A DNA stretch of 64,000 bases from Ilyomonas sp965199905 (GTDB lineage Bacteria; Bacteroidota; Bacteroidia; Chitinophagales; Chitinophagaceae): NCBI GenBank assembly GCA_965199905.1, contig OZ241366.1, positions 2,294,001 to 2,358,000 on the forward strand, given 5' to 3'. Under the pieces are notes generated by a model, which saw only the letters and a program-made list of their open reading frames with translations, did no database searches and was not told the DNA's origin. A program made the position numbers and the translations under genes. The stretch's first letter is position 1. Each line of letters starts with the position of its first letter. Of this stretch, positions 8,985 through 17,233 are shown one piece after another.

Positions 8985-9383
8985 TTATTGCTTTTTGAAA
9001 ACTAATTTATTTTTGTCAACGACAACTTCGTATAAGTTTTTTGTCTTTATACTTTCTAATACTTTTTTGTACAATAGAGCTTTAGAATCGTCGGTAATAT
9101 TTTCATAACCTAAAGAACCTGTCTTTGGGTGAAGAAACATTAGATAAATCTTTTCATCTTTTATCACCAACAGAAAATATATTCTAAAGCCTCCACTTCC
9201 GTTTAGTCTTTTCTTTATATAAGGGGTGTCGTCACTATTATTTAGTCTTGTTCCAGAAGTTAGTAGCTGTATTTCTTTATCAAAGAAATATTCTATGATG
9301 TCGGCTTCAATTGACGAGTAAGAGTTTTTTTTCTTTAACTTTTCGAATTGAACTTTAAAGTCTTCTATGCAAAATATTGTCAT
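8985..9383 (-). CDS. Probable RelE/ParE-like toxin (cassette gene)
   Basis: 132 residues. The central stretch KKRLNGSGGFRIYFLLVIKDEKIYLM looks like the beta-sheet of RelE/HigB-fold mRNA interferases (basic residue, small turn, then GFRIYF and a second strand), followed by a C-terminal helix-rich tail. It starts inside the stop of the upstream gene (TAATG overlap at 9383), the translational coupling usual in toxin-antitoxin pairs. The RelE assignment comes from fold-like pattern and context and is not certain. It could be a DUF of unrelated function. Confidence 0.55.
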   Translation of the reverse strand: MTIFCIEDFKVQFEKLKKKNSYSSIEADIIEYFFDKEIQLLTSGTRLNNSDDTPYIKKRLNGSGGFRIYFLLVIKDEKIYLMFLHPKTGSLGYENITDDSKALLYKKVLESIKTKNLYEVVVDKNKLVFKKQ

Positions 9384-9847
9384 TAAAGCAATGAAAGTTC
9401 TTTAGTAGTTTCCTGGAAGTCAGAAATGTTGGGCAGAAAAAAGAATCTTGATTCAAGATCTGCTGCAACATCTTTTAAATCATCTATTGCAGCTTTAAAT
9501 TGTTTTATTTCTTCTTTAGCAATACCCTTAGAACGAAGAAAGTGTAAAGAAATATATTGTCTTAATAAAGAAGAATGTAAGTCTCTAATTGATGAAATTA
9601 AATCATTAATTGACATTAATGAATCGTTATCTAAATTATTGAACCAGGTTAATTCTTCTATTTTTTGAACTAAAGAATTTATTTTGTTTGCCTTATCTGT
9701 AAATTTTTTTTTAAAGTCTAAGATTTTGTCTAGAAGTTTATTGATTTTTGGCTCGTCAAACACAGATTCCTTCTTTTCTTTAAAAGAAAGAGCTCTAACT
9801 TTTTCAAAAGTATCAGCAATTTGAGGTTTGTATTCTAAACAGTCCAT
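9383..9847 (-). CDS. Coiled-coil protein, possible antitoxin partner
   Basis: 154 residues, almost wholly helical and Lys/Glu-rich (INKLLDKILDFKKKFTDKANKINSL, then IKQFKAAIDDLKDVAADLES), predicted as a coiled coil. It has no DNA-binding motif that I recognise. It is the first gene of a two-gene cassette and overlaps the next start by one base. Its partner looks RelE-like, so it may act as the antitoxin. This would be an unusually long antitoxin, so the role is a hypothesis. Confidence 0.65.
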   Translation of the reverse strand: MDCLEYKPQIADTFEKVRALSFKEKKESVFDEPKINKLLDKILDFKKKFTDKANKINSLVQKIEELTWFNNLDNDSLMSINDLISSIRDLHSSLLRQYISLHFLRSKGIAKEEIKQFKAAIDDLKDVAADLESRFFFLPNISDFQETTKELSLL

Positions 9848-9944
9848 ATTAGTCTATAACGTAAATATAAGGAGTTTTGTTTTCTACACTGAAGTTTTGA
9901 TTCTTTTACTATTCTCTTAATTTGTAAAGGGATGGTTTTCAGCA

Positions 9945-10138
9945 TTACACACAACGGTTCGGTATTGCCGAAGGCGGGATGTTCCGTGTTCCGTCAAGGC
10001 CCGAACTAAAGTACAAAAATGATTTGCAGTTGAAGATAACATTTGTTGCTCAATAGAATTCCGTCACCCTGACAATTGAAGATAATAAGCAAAACAACTG
10101 CTGAAGCTAACAACGTCAAGCCCCGCTTTTGGCAATAC
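9945..10138. repeat. attC-like hairpin H5 with lost right core
   Basis: About 194 bp. The left arm GTATTGCCGAAGGCGGG pairs with the right arm CCCGCTTTTGGCAATAC. The left core CACACAACGG is intact, but the right GTT core expected after CAATAC is absent. The hairpin runs straight into the truncated 3' end of the flavodoxin gene, which marks a rearranged cassette boundary. Confidence 0.7.
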
Positions 10139-10140
10139 AT

Positions 10141-10539
10141 TTATGGAATTACTGTTTTGTTACTTAAATCATATTGATGTAAAAAGCTTTTCATTGGTGG
10201 TGGCATCTGCATATCCCATGTTGGAAAGCCGACAAATACAATGTTGTATTTTTCGATGCTGTCAATTTTTGTTTTTAATGGAGGTAAATAGCCGCTTGCA
10301 TTTTCATCAACAACTTGTTGCACGGTTGCTTTATAATTTTCCGGATATGGCTTTTCTAATTCAAGCGCCACTAATATTCCGTCAACATTCTTTTGAATAA
10401 TTTCTGCAATTGCCTTTGTATTATTTGTTCTTGACAAATACACAATCAATATTTTTTTTGATGTCATAGATTGAGCATTTGAACAACCGGATGATATACA
10501 CGCAGAAATTATTATTGAAAGGAGAATTTTATTTTTCAT
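10141..10539 (-). pseudogene. Flavodoxin-like lipoprotein, 3'-truncated
   Basis: Flavodoxins bind FMN and shuttle electrons. From ATG 10539 the protein starts MKNKILLSIIISACISSGC (lipoprotein signal), then KKILIVYLSRTNNTKAIAEII (phosphate-binding loop of the flavodoxin fold) and NIVFVGFPTWDMQMPPPMKSFL (the GxPTW-type FMN loop). It stops after DLSNKTVIP, about 132 residues, roughly 50 short of the usual length. The stop lies at the junction with hairpin H5, so the C-terminal strand and helix were lost to recombination there. It begins one base after the aldo/keto reductase stop, so it was the last gene of that operon. The FMN site may be partly kept, but function is doubtful. Confidence 0.8.
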
Positions 10540-10540
10540 T

Positions 10541-11704
10541 TTATTTTTTTGGCGGCGCTTCAACATTGGAAAAATCAAGCACCATCTTTGGCAGACGTTC
10601 GCCTTTAATTTCGATTTTCGCTAATTCTGTATTAAAACTTTTTAGTTCATCAACAGTAAATTTTACATTGTCAGCACCACTGTTATCAAGCATATGTGCC
10701 ATTTGTGTTGTGCCCGGAATCGGTACTATCCACGGTTTTTGCGCCAGCAGCCAGGCAAGTGATATTTGTGCAGGTGTTGCTTCTTTTTGAGCAGCCCACT
10801 TTTTTATTAACTGTACAAGCGCAAGGTTTTTTGGCAAATTCTCCGGTGAAAAGCGTGATTCCATACCACGAATGTCCCCTTGTGCAAACCGCGTATTTGT
10901 ATCAATAGCACCTGTAAGAAACCCAACGCCAAGCGGACTCCAGCAAACAAAACCGATACCGAGTTCCTCGCAAAGCGGAAGAACTGCCTGTTCTGGTCCA
11001 CGCCATAAAAGTGAGTACTCATTTTGAATAGCCGTAACAGGATGAATAGCATGTGCTCGTCTTACTGTTTGCAGTCCGGGTTCTGAAAGACCGTAACGCA
11101 GCACTTTTCCTTGTTGAATTAAATCTTTAATTGCTCCGACTACATCTTCAATAGGAACATTTGGGTCAACACGATGTTGATATAATAAATCAATGCGGTC
11201 GGTACGCAGGCGTTTGAGCATGCCCTCTACAACCATTTTGATATGTTCGGGTTGACTGTTTAAACCAGGCAGACGTTGCTCTGTTTTTTGGTCAATGTTC
11301 CAGCCAAACTTTGTTTCAATAACAATCTTATCCCGAAAAGAGGCAACCGCCTCACCAAGTATGCGTTCACTTTCAAAAGGTCCGTAGGCTTCTGCTGTGT
11401 CAAATAAGGTAACACCGTTTTCAAATGCTGCCTGGATGATTTTAATCATGTCAGGCCGGTATGGAATTGTAGTTTGATAGGTACGCGGCATATTCTGTAC
11501 GCCAATTCCAACACTGGAAACTTCTAATGTGCCGCCAAGTTTACGGCGTCCGCTAACAATGTTTGATGTGAGATTTTGAGAACGTTGCTTTTGTGCATTT
11601 ACAACAGAAGCTAATACTGAACCTCCGGCTAATGCCAATCCTGTTTTAAAAAGCTTGCGACGGTTTAAGCTACTCTGTGCTTTATTATTGATTGATTTAT
11701 CCAT
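10541..11704 (-). CDS. Aldo/keto reductase with Tat-type signal
   Basis: NADPH-dependent reductase of aldehydes and ketones, (beta/alpha)8 barrel, 387 residues. The N-terminus has a twin-arginine-like signal (NRRKLFKTGLALAGGSVLAS), suggesting export to the periplasm. Catalytic tetrad positions are visible: Asp and Tyr in FDTAEAYGPFESERILG, Lys in IVIETKFGW and His in LLYQHRVD. The cofactor region is IPIPGTTQMAHM near the C-terminus. It is central in a leftward operon with a second aldo/keto reductase, an NTF2-like protein, a beta-propeller protein and flavodoxin, probably driven by the divergent AraC gene at 14114. Confidence 0.92.
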   Translation of the reverse strand: MDKSINNKAQSSLNRRKLFKTGLALAGGSVLASVVNAQKQRSQNLTSNIVSGRRKLGGTLEVSSVGIGVQNMPRTYQTTIPYRPDMIKIIQAAFENGVTLFDTAEAYGPFESERILGEAVASFRDKIVIETKFGWNIDQKTEQRLPGLNSQPEHIKMVVEGMLKRLRTDRIDLLYQHRVDPNVPIEDVVGAIKDLIQQGKVLRYGLSEPGLQTVRRAHAIHPVTAIQNEYSLLWRGPEQAVLPLCEELGIGFVCWSPLGVGFLTGAIDTNTRFAQGDIRGMESRFSPENLPKNLALVQLIKKWAAQKEATPAQISLAWLLAQKPWIVPIPGTTQMAHMLDNSGADNVKFTVDELKSFNTELAKIEIKGERLPKMVLDFSNVEAPPKK

Positions 11705-11742
11705 GAAAATATGGTTATTGATTTTGGATGTTTTAATTAATA

Positions 11743-12546
11743 CTATTTTACTTTATATGCAATGATGCGATTCGTACTAAATGAGGGAACGTAAAGCGTT
11801 TGCGTTTTACTGTTATAACTTATATCGTTTGACATTATGTGATTTGCACGAGTATCTATCAATAGTTGTTTTATTCCATCAGCTTTTACATAGTACAAGA
11901 TGCCCTGATAGTTACTAATTATGAATTCGTTTTCTGCAATCATTACAATACCATCAAGCCCGCTTTCAAAACCGTCTGCAATTTTTGTAACTACTTTATT
12001 GGCATCTACTTTCTGAAAGCTTGTTGAGGTTAAAACATACAAGTCTGTATTCACTGTTAGCAGCCCATTAGCGCCGGGCATGTTTTCAAGATAAACGATG
12101 GGTTTGTCGCCTTCAATTTTATAAACCTTACCAGCTCGTGTGTCGCTGACATAGATAGCGCCTTTTGAATCCATCGCTACGTCGTTCAACATTATTGCAC
12201 CTTCAACCGGAATACGTTTTACAATAGTTCCCTTATCAACATCAATTACAGCAATTGCTGATGTTTCTGCCGTATAAAATAAACCGTTAAACAAAGCAGA
12301 ACCCTTATTAGAATTCAGACCCGTTACCAAATCTGTTTTAATCACCTTACCATTATTATCCAAACGAACAACAGAACCGGAACCCATACTGGATACATAT
12401 AGAGAATTAGATGTTGCATCATATAGTACAGATTCAGGATTTCGGATTGTAACAGAATCTGATTCCCATATTTTCTCCAGGTTGTGTTGCGCAAGTAATG
12501 TTGAATATATCAGCATTACCATAACTGATAATAATAGATGTTTCAT
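11743..12546 (-). CDS. SMP-30/gluconolactonase-like beta-propeller protein, secreted
   Basis: 267 residues with a cleavable signal (MKHLLLSVMVMLIYSTLLAQ) followed by repeated blade motifs: NPESVLYDATSNSLYVSSMGS, LNDVAMDSKGAIYVSDTRAGKVYKI, GLDGIVMIAENEFIISNYQG and NDISYNSKTQTLYVPSF. This is typical of six-bladed SMP-30/NHL propellers that act as lactonases or bind ligands in the periplasm. The acidic residues in LNDVAMD and SNDISYN fit the metal-binding positions of the family. The substrate is unknown. It sits in the aldo/keto reductase operon, 38 bp upstream of the Tat-type reductase. Confidence 0.85.
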   Translation of the reverse strand: MKHLLLSVMVMLIYSTLLAQHNLEKIWESDSVTIRNPESVLYDATSNSLYVSSMGSGSVVRLDNNGKVIKTDLVTGLNSNKGSALFNGLFYTAETSAIAVIDVDKGTIVKRIPVEGAIMLNDVAMDSKGAIYVSDTRAGKVYKIEGDKPIVYLENMPGANGLLTVNTDLYVLTSTSFQKVDANKVVTKIADGFESGLDGIVMIAENEFIISNYQGILYYVKADGIKQLLIDTRANHIMSNDISYNSKTQTLYVPSFSTNRIIAYKVK

Positions 12547-12565
12547 AGAAGCGTTTTGTTTGGTA

Positions 12566-13060
12566 TTATTTATTAGTTTTCATCTTAACCGGTCTCATCA
12601 AATGCGAAAAGGTGAGTGAACCCATTTTCCATTTGCCATTTTCTTTTACATATACTTCTGTAACCATAAAAGGATTTGTAACAGTATTGCCGCCGACTAC
12701 GGCTTCCAAATCAATGTCGTTTAACAGAATAGCTGTATTGCCAAACATGTTAACGATAACATTATATACTTCTGCCTTCTTGTACCAAATGCCGCCGCTT
12801 TTAATAGTTGCAATTTCTTGTGTTTTTCCCCAACTTCCGCCCATATGAACAAACATAGATTTGTCATCAAACAGCACATTTAAAGAATCTACATTTTTAT
12901 CTGCCATCCATTGCCATTTCTGTTTTGAAAGATTGATGATTTCCTGCTGCTCAGGTGTGTTGTTCGTTGCAGTTTGAATTGTTTCTGTTGGCGGCTGTTG
13001 TGCGTAAGACGATTGCACACACATGATTACTAATAACAGTCCGATGATTTTTGCTTTCAT
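12566..13060 (-). CDS. Secreted NTF2-like protein (DUF4440 type)
   Basis: 164 residues: signal peptide MKAKIIGLLLVIMCVQSSYAQ, then an NTF2/SnoaL-like cone fold with KQKWQWMADKNVDSLNVLFDD near the start and VTEVYVKENGKWKMGSLTFSHL at the end. Such domains act as small ligand-binding pockets or isomerases, and DUF4440 members usually lack an assigned reaction. It lies 20 bp upstream of the propeller gene in the same operon. The remnant function could be detoxification together with the reductases, as an inference from context. Confidence 0.85.
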   Translation of the reverse strand: MKAKIIGLLLVIMCVQSSYAQQPPTETIQTATNNTPEQQEIINLSKQKWQWMADKNVDSLNVLFDDKSMFVHMGGSWGKTQEIATIKSGGIWYKKAEVYNVIVNMFGNTAILLNDIDLEAVVGGNTVTNPFMVTEVYVKENGKWKMGSLTFSHLMRPVKMKTNK

Positions 13061-13085
13061 GTTTTTATATTTAAAGTTTTATAAA

Positions 13086-13961
13086 TTACTTTTTACTTGT
13101 CTCATTTAGTTGAACACCTAATTTTCTATTAGCCATCCATTTTATCATCTCCGGGTTTCGATGGTCAAAGAATAAACTGGTTTTTGCGTCAAGGCTTTTG
13201 ATTTTTTCGGTATCATCATCATTTAATTCAAAATCAAAAATGTTGAAGTTTTCTGCCATTCTTTCTTTACGAACCGATTTTGGAATAACTACAATACCTC
13301 TTTGTATTAGCCAACGCAGAATTATTTGTGCAACACTCCGTTTATATTTTTTAGCTATTGATACCAATATTTCATTTTGAAAAATGCCATTTTTTCCTTC
13401 AGCAAAAGGACCCCATGATTCTATCTGAACATTATTTTCAACTAAAAATTTCTGAACTTCTGTTTGTTGATTAAAAGGATGTGTTTCAATTTGATTAACT
13501 GCGGGTAGAATTCTGTTGAAAACAATTAAATCCATCAACCTGTCTGTTTGAAAATTGGCAACGCCAATAGCTTTTATTTTTCCTGCTTCATACAATTCTT
13601 CCATTGCACGCCACGAACCATGAATGTCGCCATAAGGTTGATGTATGAGGTACAAATCCAAATAGTCTAATTGCAATTCGTCCAGCGAATTTTGAAAAGA
13701 TTTTTTTGTGTTTTCATAGCCATGGTCTTGCACCCATAGTTTAGTGGTTATGAATAATTCCTTTCTATTTACTCCACAATTTTTAATAGCATTACCAACC
13801 GCCTGTTCGTTCATATAAGAAGCAGCCGTATCAATAAGGCGGTAGCCTGTATGTATGGCATCAATCACACACCTTTCACATTCTGCGGCATCAGGAATTT
13901 GAAAAACACCAAAACCTATGATTGGCATTTCTACACCGTTATTCAATTTTACTGTTTGCAT
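13086..13961 (-). CDS. Aldo/keto reductase (cytosolic, 2,5-diketo-gluconate reductase-like)
   Basis: About 291 residues from ATG 13961 (MQTVKLNNGVEMPIIGFG). The open frame reaches 14039, but the family starts with this motif, so I chose the internal ATG. The tetrad is visible: DTAASYMNE (Asp, Tyr), ITTKLWVQ (Lys) and YLIHQPYGD (His). IPKSVRKERMAENFNIFDFEL is the C-terminal NADPH-binding loop. It is the first gene of the leftward operon that continues through 10141. The ~150-bp gap to the divergent AraC gene should hold both promoters. Confidence 0.93.
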   Translation of the reverse strand: MQTVKLNNGVEMPIIGFGVFQIPDAAECERCVIDAIHTGYRLIDTAASYMNEQAVGNAIKNCGVNRKELFITTKLWVQDHGYENTKKSFQNSLDELQLDYLDLYLIHQPYGDIHGSWRAMEELYEAGKIKAIGVANFQTDRLMDLIVFNRILPAVNQIETHPFNQQTEVQKFLVENNVQIESWGPFAEGKNGIFQNEILVSIAKKYKRSVAQIILRWLIQRGIVVIPKSVRKERMAENFNIFDFELNDDDTEKIKSLDAKTSLFFDHRNPEMIKWMANRKLGVQLNETSKK

Positions 13962-14113
13962 AATCATTTTGTTTTGCAGTGCAAAGTTGTTGGCAATATT
14001 CCGGCTGCCTTGTATATAAATTCCGGTTTTATCTACCAATATTGCTGATTGCGGTGTTGTTATTAATTAAAAGTAAAAGAAGACAGTAATTTCGAGTTAT
14101 CAATAAAGACGTT

Positions 14114-15010
14114 ATGGATAACATGCGAAGATTTGAAACAATCAATGATTACAACATTTTCAATAATAATGAAACGCTTCACCCGCTTGTAAGTGTTGTT
14201 GATTTATCGAAAGCAAGCCCAAGGCAAGGTTCACAAATGTATTTTGGTTTCTATACTGTTTTTTTAAAGGACGTGAAATGTGGTGACTTGGTGTATGGAC
14301 GACATACCTACGATTATCAACAAGGAACATTGGTTTTTCTTGCGCCCGGGCAAGTGGCAGGCATGAACAGCAATGGAGAAACTTATCAGCCGAAAGGTTA
14401 TGCATTGGTTTTTCATCCTGATTTAATACATGGCACTTCGCTTGGCAGGCATATTCAAGACTATACATTTTTTGGCTATCAATCAAATGAAGCGCTTCAT
14501 TTATCAGAACGTGAAAGGAAAATTGTATTGGATTGTTTTTCAAAGATTGAATATGAATTAGAACATGCTATTGATAAGCACAGCAAAAAACTTATTGTTT
14601 CTAACATTGAATTGTTTCTAAATTATTGTACCCGTTTTTATGACCGGCAATTTACAACCCGCGATAAAGCACACAAAGGAATTTTAGAAAGGTTTGAAAA
14701 TTTGTTGAATGAATACTATGAGACAGATAAACCTCAAACGAATGGTTTGCCTTCCGTTGCATATTGTGCTGATGAACTGCATTTATCTGCAAGTTATTTT
14801 GGCGACCTGATTAAAAAAGAAACAGGCAAAACAGCACAGGATTATATACAGGAAAAAGTTATTGACGTAGCGAAAGAAAAAATATTTGATGTAAGCAAAT
14901 CAGTCAGCCAAATAGCTTATGAACTTGGCTTTAAATATCCTCAACATTTTACCCGCTTGTTTAAGCAATGGGTTGGTCAGTCACCAAATGAATATAGATT
15001 GTTGAATTGA
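14114..15010 (+). CDS. AraC-family transcriptional regulator
   Basis: 298 residues. The N-terminal cupin-like sensing domain (about 20-160, including YDYQQGTLVFLAPGQVAGM and GYALVFHPDLIHGT) is followed by a C-terminal double helix-turn-helix (about 205-298, ADELHLSASYFGDLIKKETG and VSQIAYELGFKYPQHFTRLF). It is transcribed away from the aldo/keto reductase operon and is the obvious candidate activator, probably responding to an aldehyde or aromatic inducer (inference). It is one of very few rightward genes in the accessory region. Confidence 0.93.
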   Translation: MDNMRRFETINDYNIFNNNETLHPLVSVVDLSKASPRQGSQMYFGFYTVFLKDVKCGDLVYGRHTYDYQQGTLVFLAPGQVAGMNSNGETYQPKGYALVFHPDLIHGTSLGRHIQDYTFFGYQSNEALHLSERERKIVLDCFSKIEYELEHAIDKHSKKLIVSNIELFLNYCTRFYDRQFTTRDKAHKGILERFENLLNEYYETDKPQTNGLPSVAYCADELHLSASYFGDLIKKETGKTAQDYIQEKVIDVAKEKIFDVSKSVSQIAYELGFKYPQHFTRLFKQWVGQSPNEYRLLN

Positions 15011-15160
15011 ACGCTGCCTGTTGTGCATTGGCATTGCAGGTCTTTTGCAGGTTGGCTTTGTGCGGCGGCTTTTGTGTGCATGCAAAAGTGCTGCAATGTG
15101 TGTGGGCTTGTGAGGTTTTTAGAATTTTAAGTTGCCGCTTTGTGAAATGGAACGTGGTAA
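15011..15160. other. Spacer with strong inverted repeat (15032-15098)
   Basis: CATTGCAGGTCTTTTGCA at 15032-15049 pairs, with two mismatches, with TGCAAAAGTGCTGCAATG at 15081-15098. It follows the AraC stop and precedes the IS. It may be a terminator or a diverged recombination hairpin, but it lacks the AAC...GTT outer cores of the attC-like series. Confidence 0.45.
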
Positions 15161-15342
15161 TGTCTTACCCTGAAATAGGTTGCCCATTTTTTGGTTAAAA
15201 ATATGGAAACTCTTTTTCAATTTTTAAAAGAAAGATTGGTTTTGGAAAGAGCGGAAGTTTTTTAAGCTCCCGCATTCTTTCTTTTAAAAATCCTGCTTGT
15301 TCGCTGAGGTTTCCAATTGCCAGCCACGCAGGAAAAAAATCT

Positions 15343-16242
15343 TTAAACACCGCATTGCCAATGTTGTTCTTTAGTTAACTTACTGTTCTTTTTTTTGTAC
15401 TCTTTATATTGATGTTGCTGATGTGTATGCGCAAAGTCAGGCGTCTGCATTTCAAGCGAACAATGTCTTCTTTCATTATTATAAATCTCCACTGCCTGTT
15501 TCAACATCTTGTTTGCAATATCAACTGAAGGAATGGTTTTGATTAATCCGAATTCATATTTCAATATTCCGTTGATGCGTTCGGCAACAGCGTTTTCGTA
15601 AGGGTCATATTTTTCTGTAGTACTTAAAATCATGCCGTTGCTTTCAGCAAACTCACTGTAATCAGGGCAGCAATACTGAATGCCTCTGTCGCTGTGATGA
15701 ATGATGCTTCCCCGGTTATGCTCGCAGTTGTTGACCGCCATTGTTAAGGCATCTTTCACCAGGGTAGTTTTCATGTTATCATCCAGCCTGTAACCCATTA
15801 CTTTTTTTGAATACAGGTCAGTAACCAAAGCAACATATACGTAGCCATCCTGCAGTTTTACATAAGTAATATCGTTTACAAAAACCTGCTCAGAACCAGT
15901 GGGGATAAGGGTTTTAATAAGATTGGGCGATTTGTAAAAAAAGTGTTTTGAATCGGTAGTAATAAAGCATCGCTTTGTTTTTGGCACCAATAAGCGGTGA
16001 TGCCCGGCAAACTTTAAAAAAGCATCTCTGCCCATTTTTATACCTGAATTTTTAAGGTCATCTTTAATATCGGGATGCAGTTTTTTTGTTCCATAGCGCG
16101 GCATTTTCCTGCGTATAGGTTCAATTATTTTTTTAATCGTTTCTGCCTGCATTTCTTTTTGTTTAGTGGTTCTGATTCTTTTGTAATAAGCCTGTTTGGA
16201 AATCCCGAAGCATTCATACAGCCATTTTATTTTGTAAGGCTT
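15343..16242 (-). CDS. IS3-family transposase OrfB (DDE integrase domain), copy 1
   Basis: Catalyses IS transposition. The first internal ATG gives 269 residues (from 16152), but the family N-terminus (PYKIKWLYECFGISKQAYYKR) is readable upstream in the same frame to about 16242. It therefore enters by -1 slippage from OrfA at the A-run 16241-16247. DDE residues: Asp in VNDITYV, Asp in HHSDRGIQY and Glu in NAVAERING. The middle carries the rve core, and the C-terminus has NNERRHCSLEMQTPDF, typical of IS3. It appears intact. Confidence 0.92.
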   Translation of the reverse strand, partial: KPYKIKWLYECFGISKQAYYKRIRTTKQKEMQAETIKKIIEPIRRKMPRYGTKKLHPDIKDDLKNSGIKMGRDAFLKFAGHHRLLVPKTKRCFITTDSKHFFYKSPNLIKTLIPTGSEQVFVNDITYVKLQDGYVYVALVTDLYSKKVMGYRLDDNMKTTLVKDALTMAVNNCEHNRGSIIHHSDRGIQYCCPDYSEFAESNGMILSTTEKYDPYENAVAERINGILKYEFGLIKTIPSVDIANKMLKQAVEIYNNERRHCSLEMQTPDFAHTHQQHQYKEYKKKNSKLTKEQHWQCGV

Positions 16243-16613
16243 TTTTTCTTTCGCTGTATCTCGTTTACTAATGCATCGGGTAATAACTTTTTTGAAAGTT
16301 CTTCTCCTGTTGTTTTTTCAAAATCAATAATAATGTCCTGCTGAAGTTCTTTGATGAACTCCGGTTCTTGAATGCGCTCTTTCAATTCTTTTATCTCATC
16401 ATTTTTGCTCATGCTTTTTTTTGTTTGCTCAAAGGAAGATAATTTCAGCATCCGGTAAGCAATGGTGCTTCTTGAAATGTTGTATTTCTTAGAAGCATAG
16501 TTTGCAGAAATAAGCCCATTGCTGATCTCGTCAATGACAGAAAGTTTGAAGTCGAAGCTGACTTGCCTGCCGTTTCTTTTTTTCGGCAGGGCTTGCTTTT
16601 CCTGTGTGTTCAT
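16227..16613 (-). CDS. IS3-family transposase OrfA (helix-turn-helix), copy 1
   Basis: 128 residues. It opens with a basic tail (KKRNGRQ), then a helix-turn-helix (FKLSVIDEISNGLISANYASKKYNISRSTIAYRMLKL) that binds the IS ends. A leucine-zipper-like C-terminus (EIKELKERIQEPEFIKELQQDII) mediates oligomerisation. It ends with KKKSLTK at the A-run used for -1 frameshifting into OrfB, giving an OrfAB fusion transposase. Confidence 0.9.
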   Translation of the reverse strand: MNTQEKQALPKKRNGRQVSFDFKLSVIDEISNGLISANYASKKYNISRSTIAYRMLKLSSFEQTKKSMSKNDEIKELKERIQEPEFIKELQQDIIIDFEKTTGEELSKKLLPDALVNEIQRKKKSLTK

Positions 16614-16675
16614 GTTGACCGATGTTTGTTGAATTTTTGGTCAACCTATTTTAGGACAAGGCATTATTTATACTT

Positions 16676-16815
16676 GAGCCTAACGTTTGCGTATTGGCGA
16701 TGTGGCGGCATTTGAAAAAACGTCAGCTTAGATTATGCACCAAAGCTCAATATAACTACAAATGTTGATGCTTGCACTTCTGCCCCTTTTTTGCCAATAC
16801 CTTGTTAGCGGCTCG
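16676..16815. repeat. attC-like hairpin H7
   Basis: About 140 bp. The left core GCCTAAC exactly fits the classical inverse core RYYYAAC. The left arm GTATTGGCGATGTGGCGG partly pairs with the right arm CCCCTTTTTTGCCAATAC. The right core GTTAGCGG complements ACCGCTAAC at the left end of H8, across the ABM/AraC unit. Confidence 0.75.
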
Positions 16816-16874
16816 TTTTTGTCTTGTTGAATGCGATGATGCTCCATTAATCAACTCAACAGGGAAAATCCAAT

Positions 16875-17201
16875 CTAAGATTGTGGTGGTAGCCAACTTG
16901 CAGAAAAAGGTGTTACTACGATACGGATTGGTGGTTCAGCGAGAAGGCTAATTATTTCGTCGCGAAGTGTATCTGCGAGGTCGCTTTCCTCATAGCGGGC
17001 TTTTGCTTCTTCGCTCTTAAAAAACTCAAATGTCCACAAAGTATCAGGTTCATTTTCCACCAGGCAGTGAACCCACGTGCCACCTTCATTTGCTACTCTC
17101 ATTCCGTCTGTAGCAAGCTTACGCAACAGGTCACCTTTACCAGGTTTTGCAACCATTTTCATTACATAACCCGGCTGCCTTTTTTCGTTTTGTACTAACA
17201 T
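16875..17201 (-). CDS. Antibiotic biosynthesis monooxygenase (ABM)-domain protein
   Basis: 108-residue ferredoxin-like dimeric alpha/beta barrel. GYVMKMVAKPGKGDLLRKLATDGM and the central WVHCLVENEPDTLWTFEFFKSEEAKARYEES are the ABM signature, as in YgiN-type quinol monooxygenases. Such proteins act without cofactor on quinols or similar aromatic substrates. It sits 32 bp downstream of an AraC-type gene, in the same cassette between hairpins H7 and H8, so the two probably form a regulator/enzyme pair. Confidence 0.88.
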   Translation of the reverse strand: MLVQNEKRQPGYVMKMVAKPGKGDLLRKLATDGMRVANEGGTWVHCLVENEPDTLWTFEFFKSEEAKARYEESDLADTLRDEIISLLAEPPIRIVVTPFSASWLPPQS

Positions 17202-17233
17202 GATTTTACGTTTTAAAGATTAATGCCGCAAAA

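Larger units (their letters stand above)
15161..16663 (-). mobile_element. IS3-family insertion sequence, copy 1
   Basis: 1503-bp element. I saw no difference from 19125-20627. Ends are imperfect terminal inverted repeats: left TGTCTTACCCTGAAATAGG (then TTGCCC), right end complement TGCCTTGTCCTAAAATAGG (then TTGACC). It encodes OrfA and a DDE OrfB linked by a -1 frameshift on a run of seven A. Flanks show no clear 3-bp target duplication. It lies 12 bp left of hairpin H7. Confidence 0.92.
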
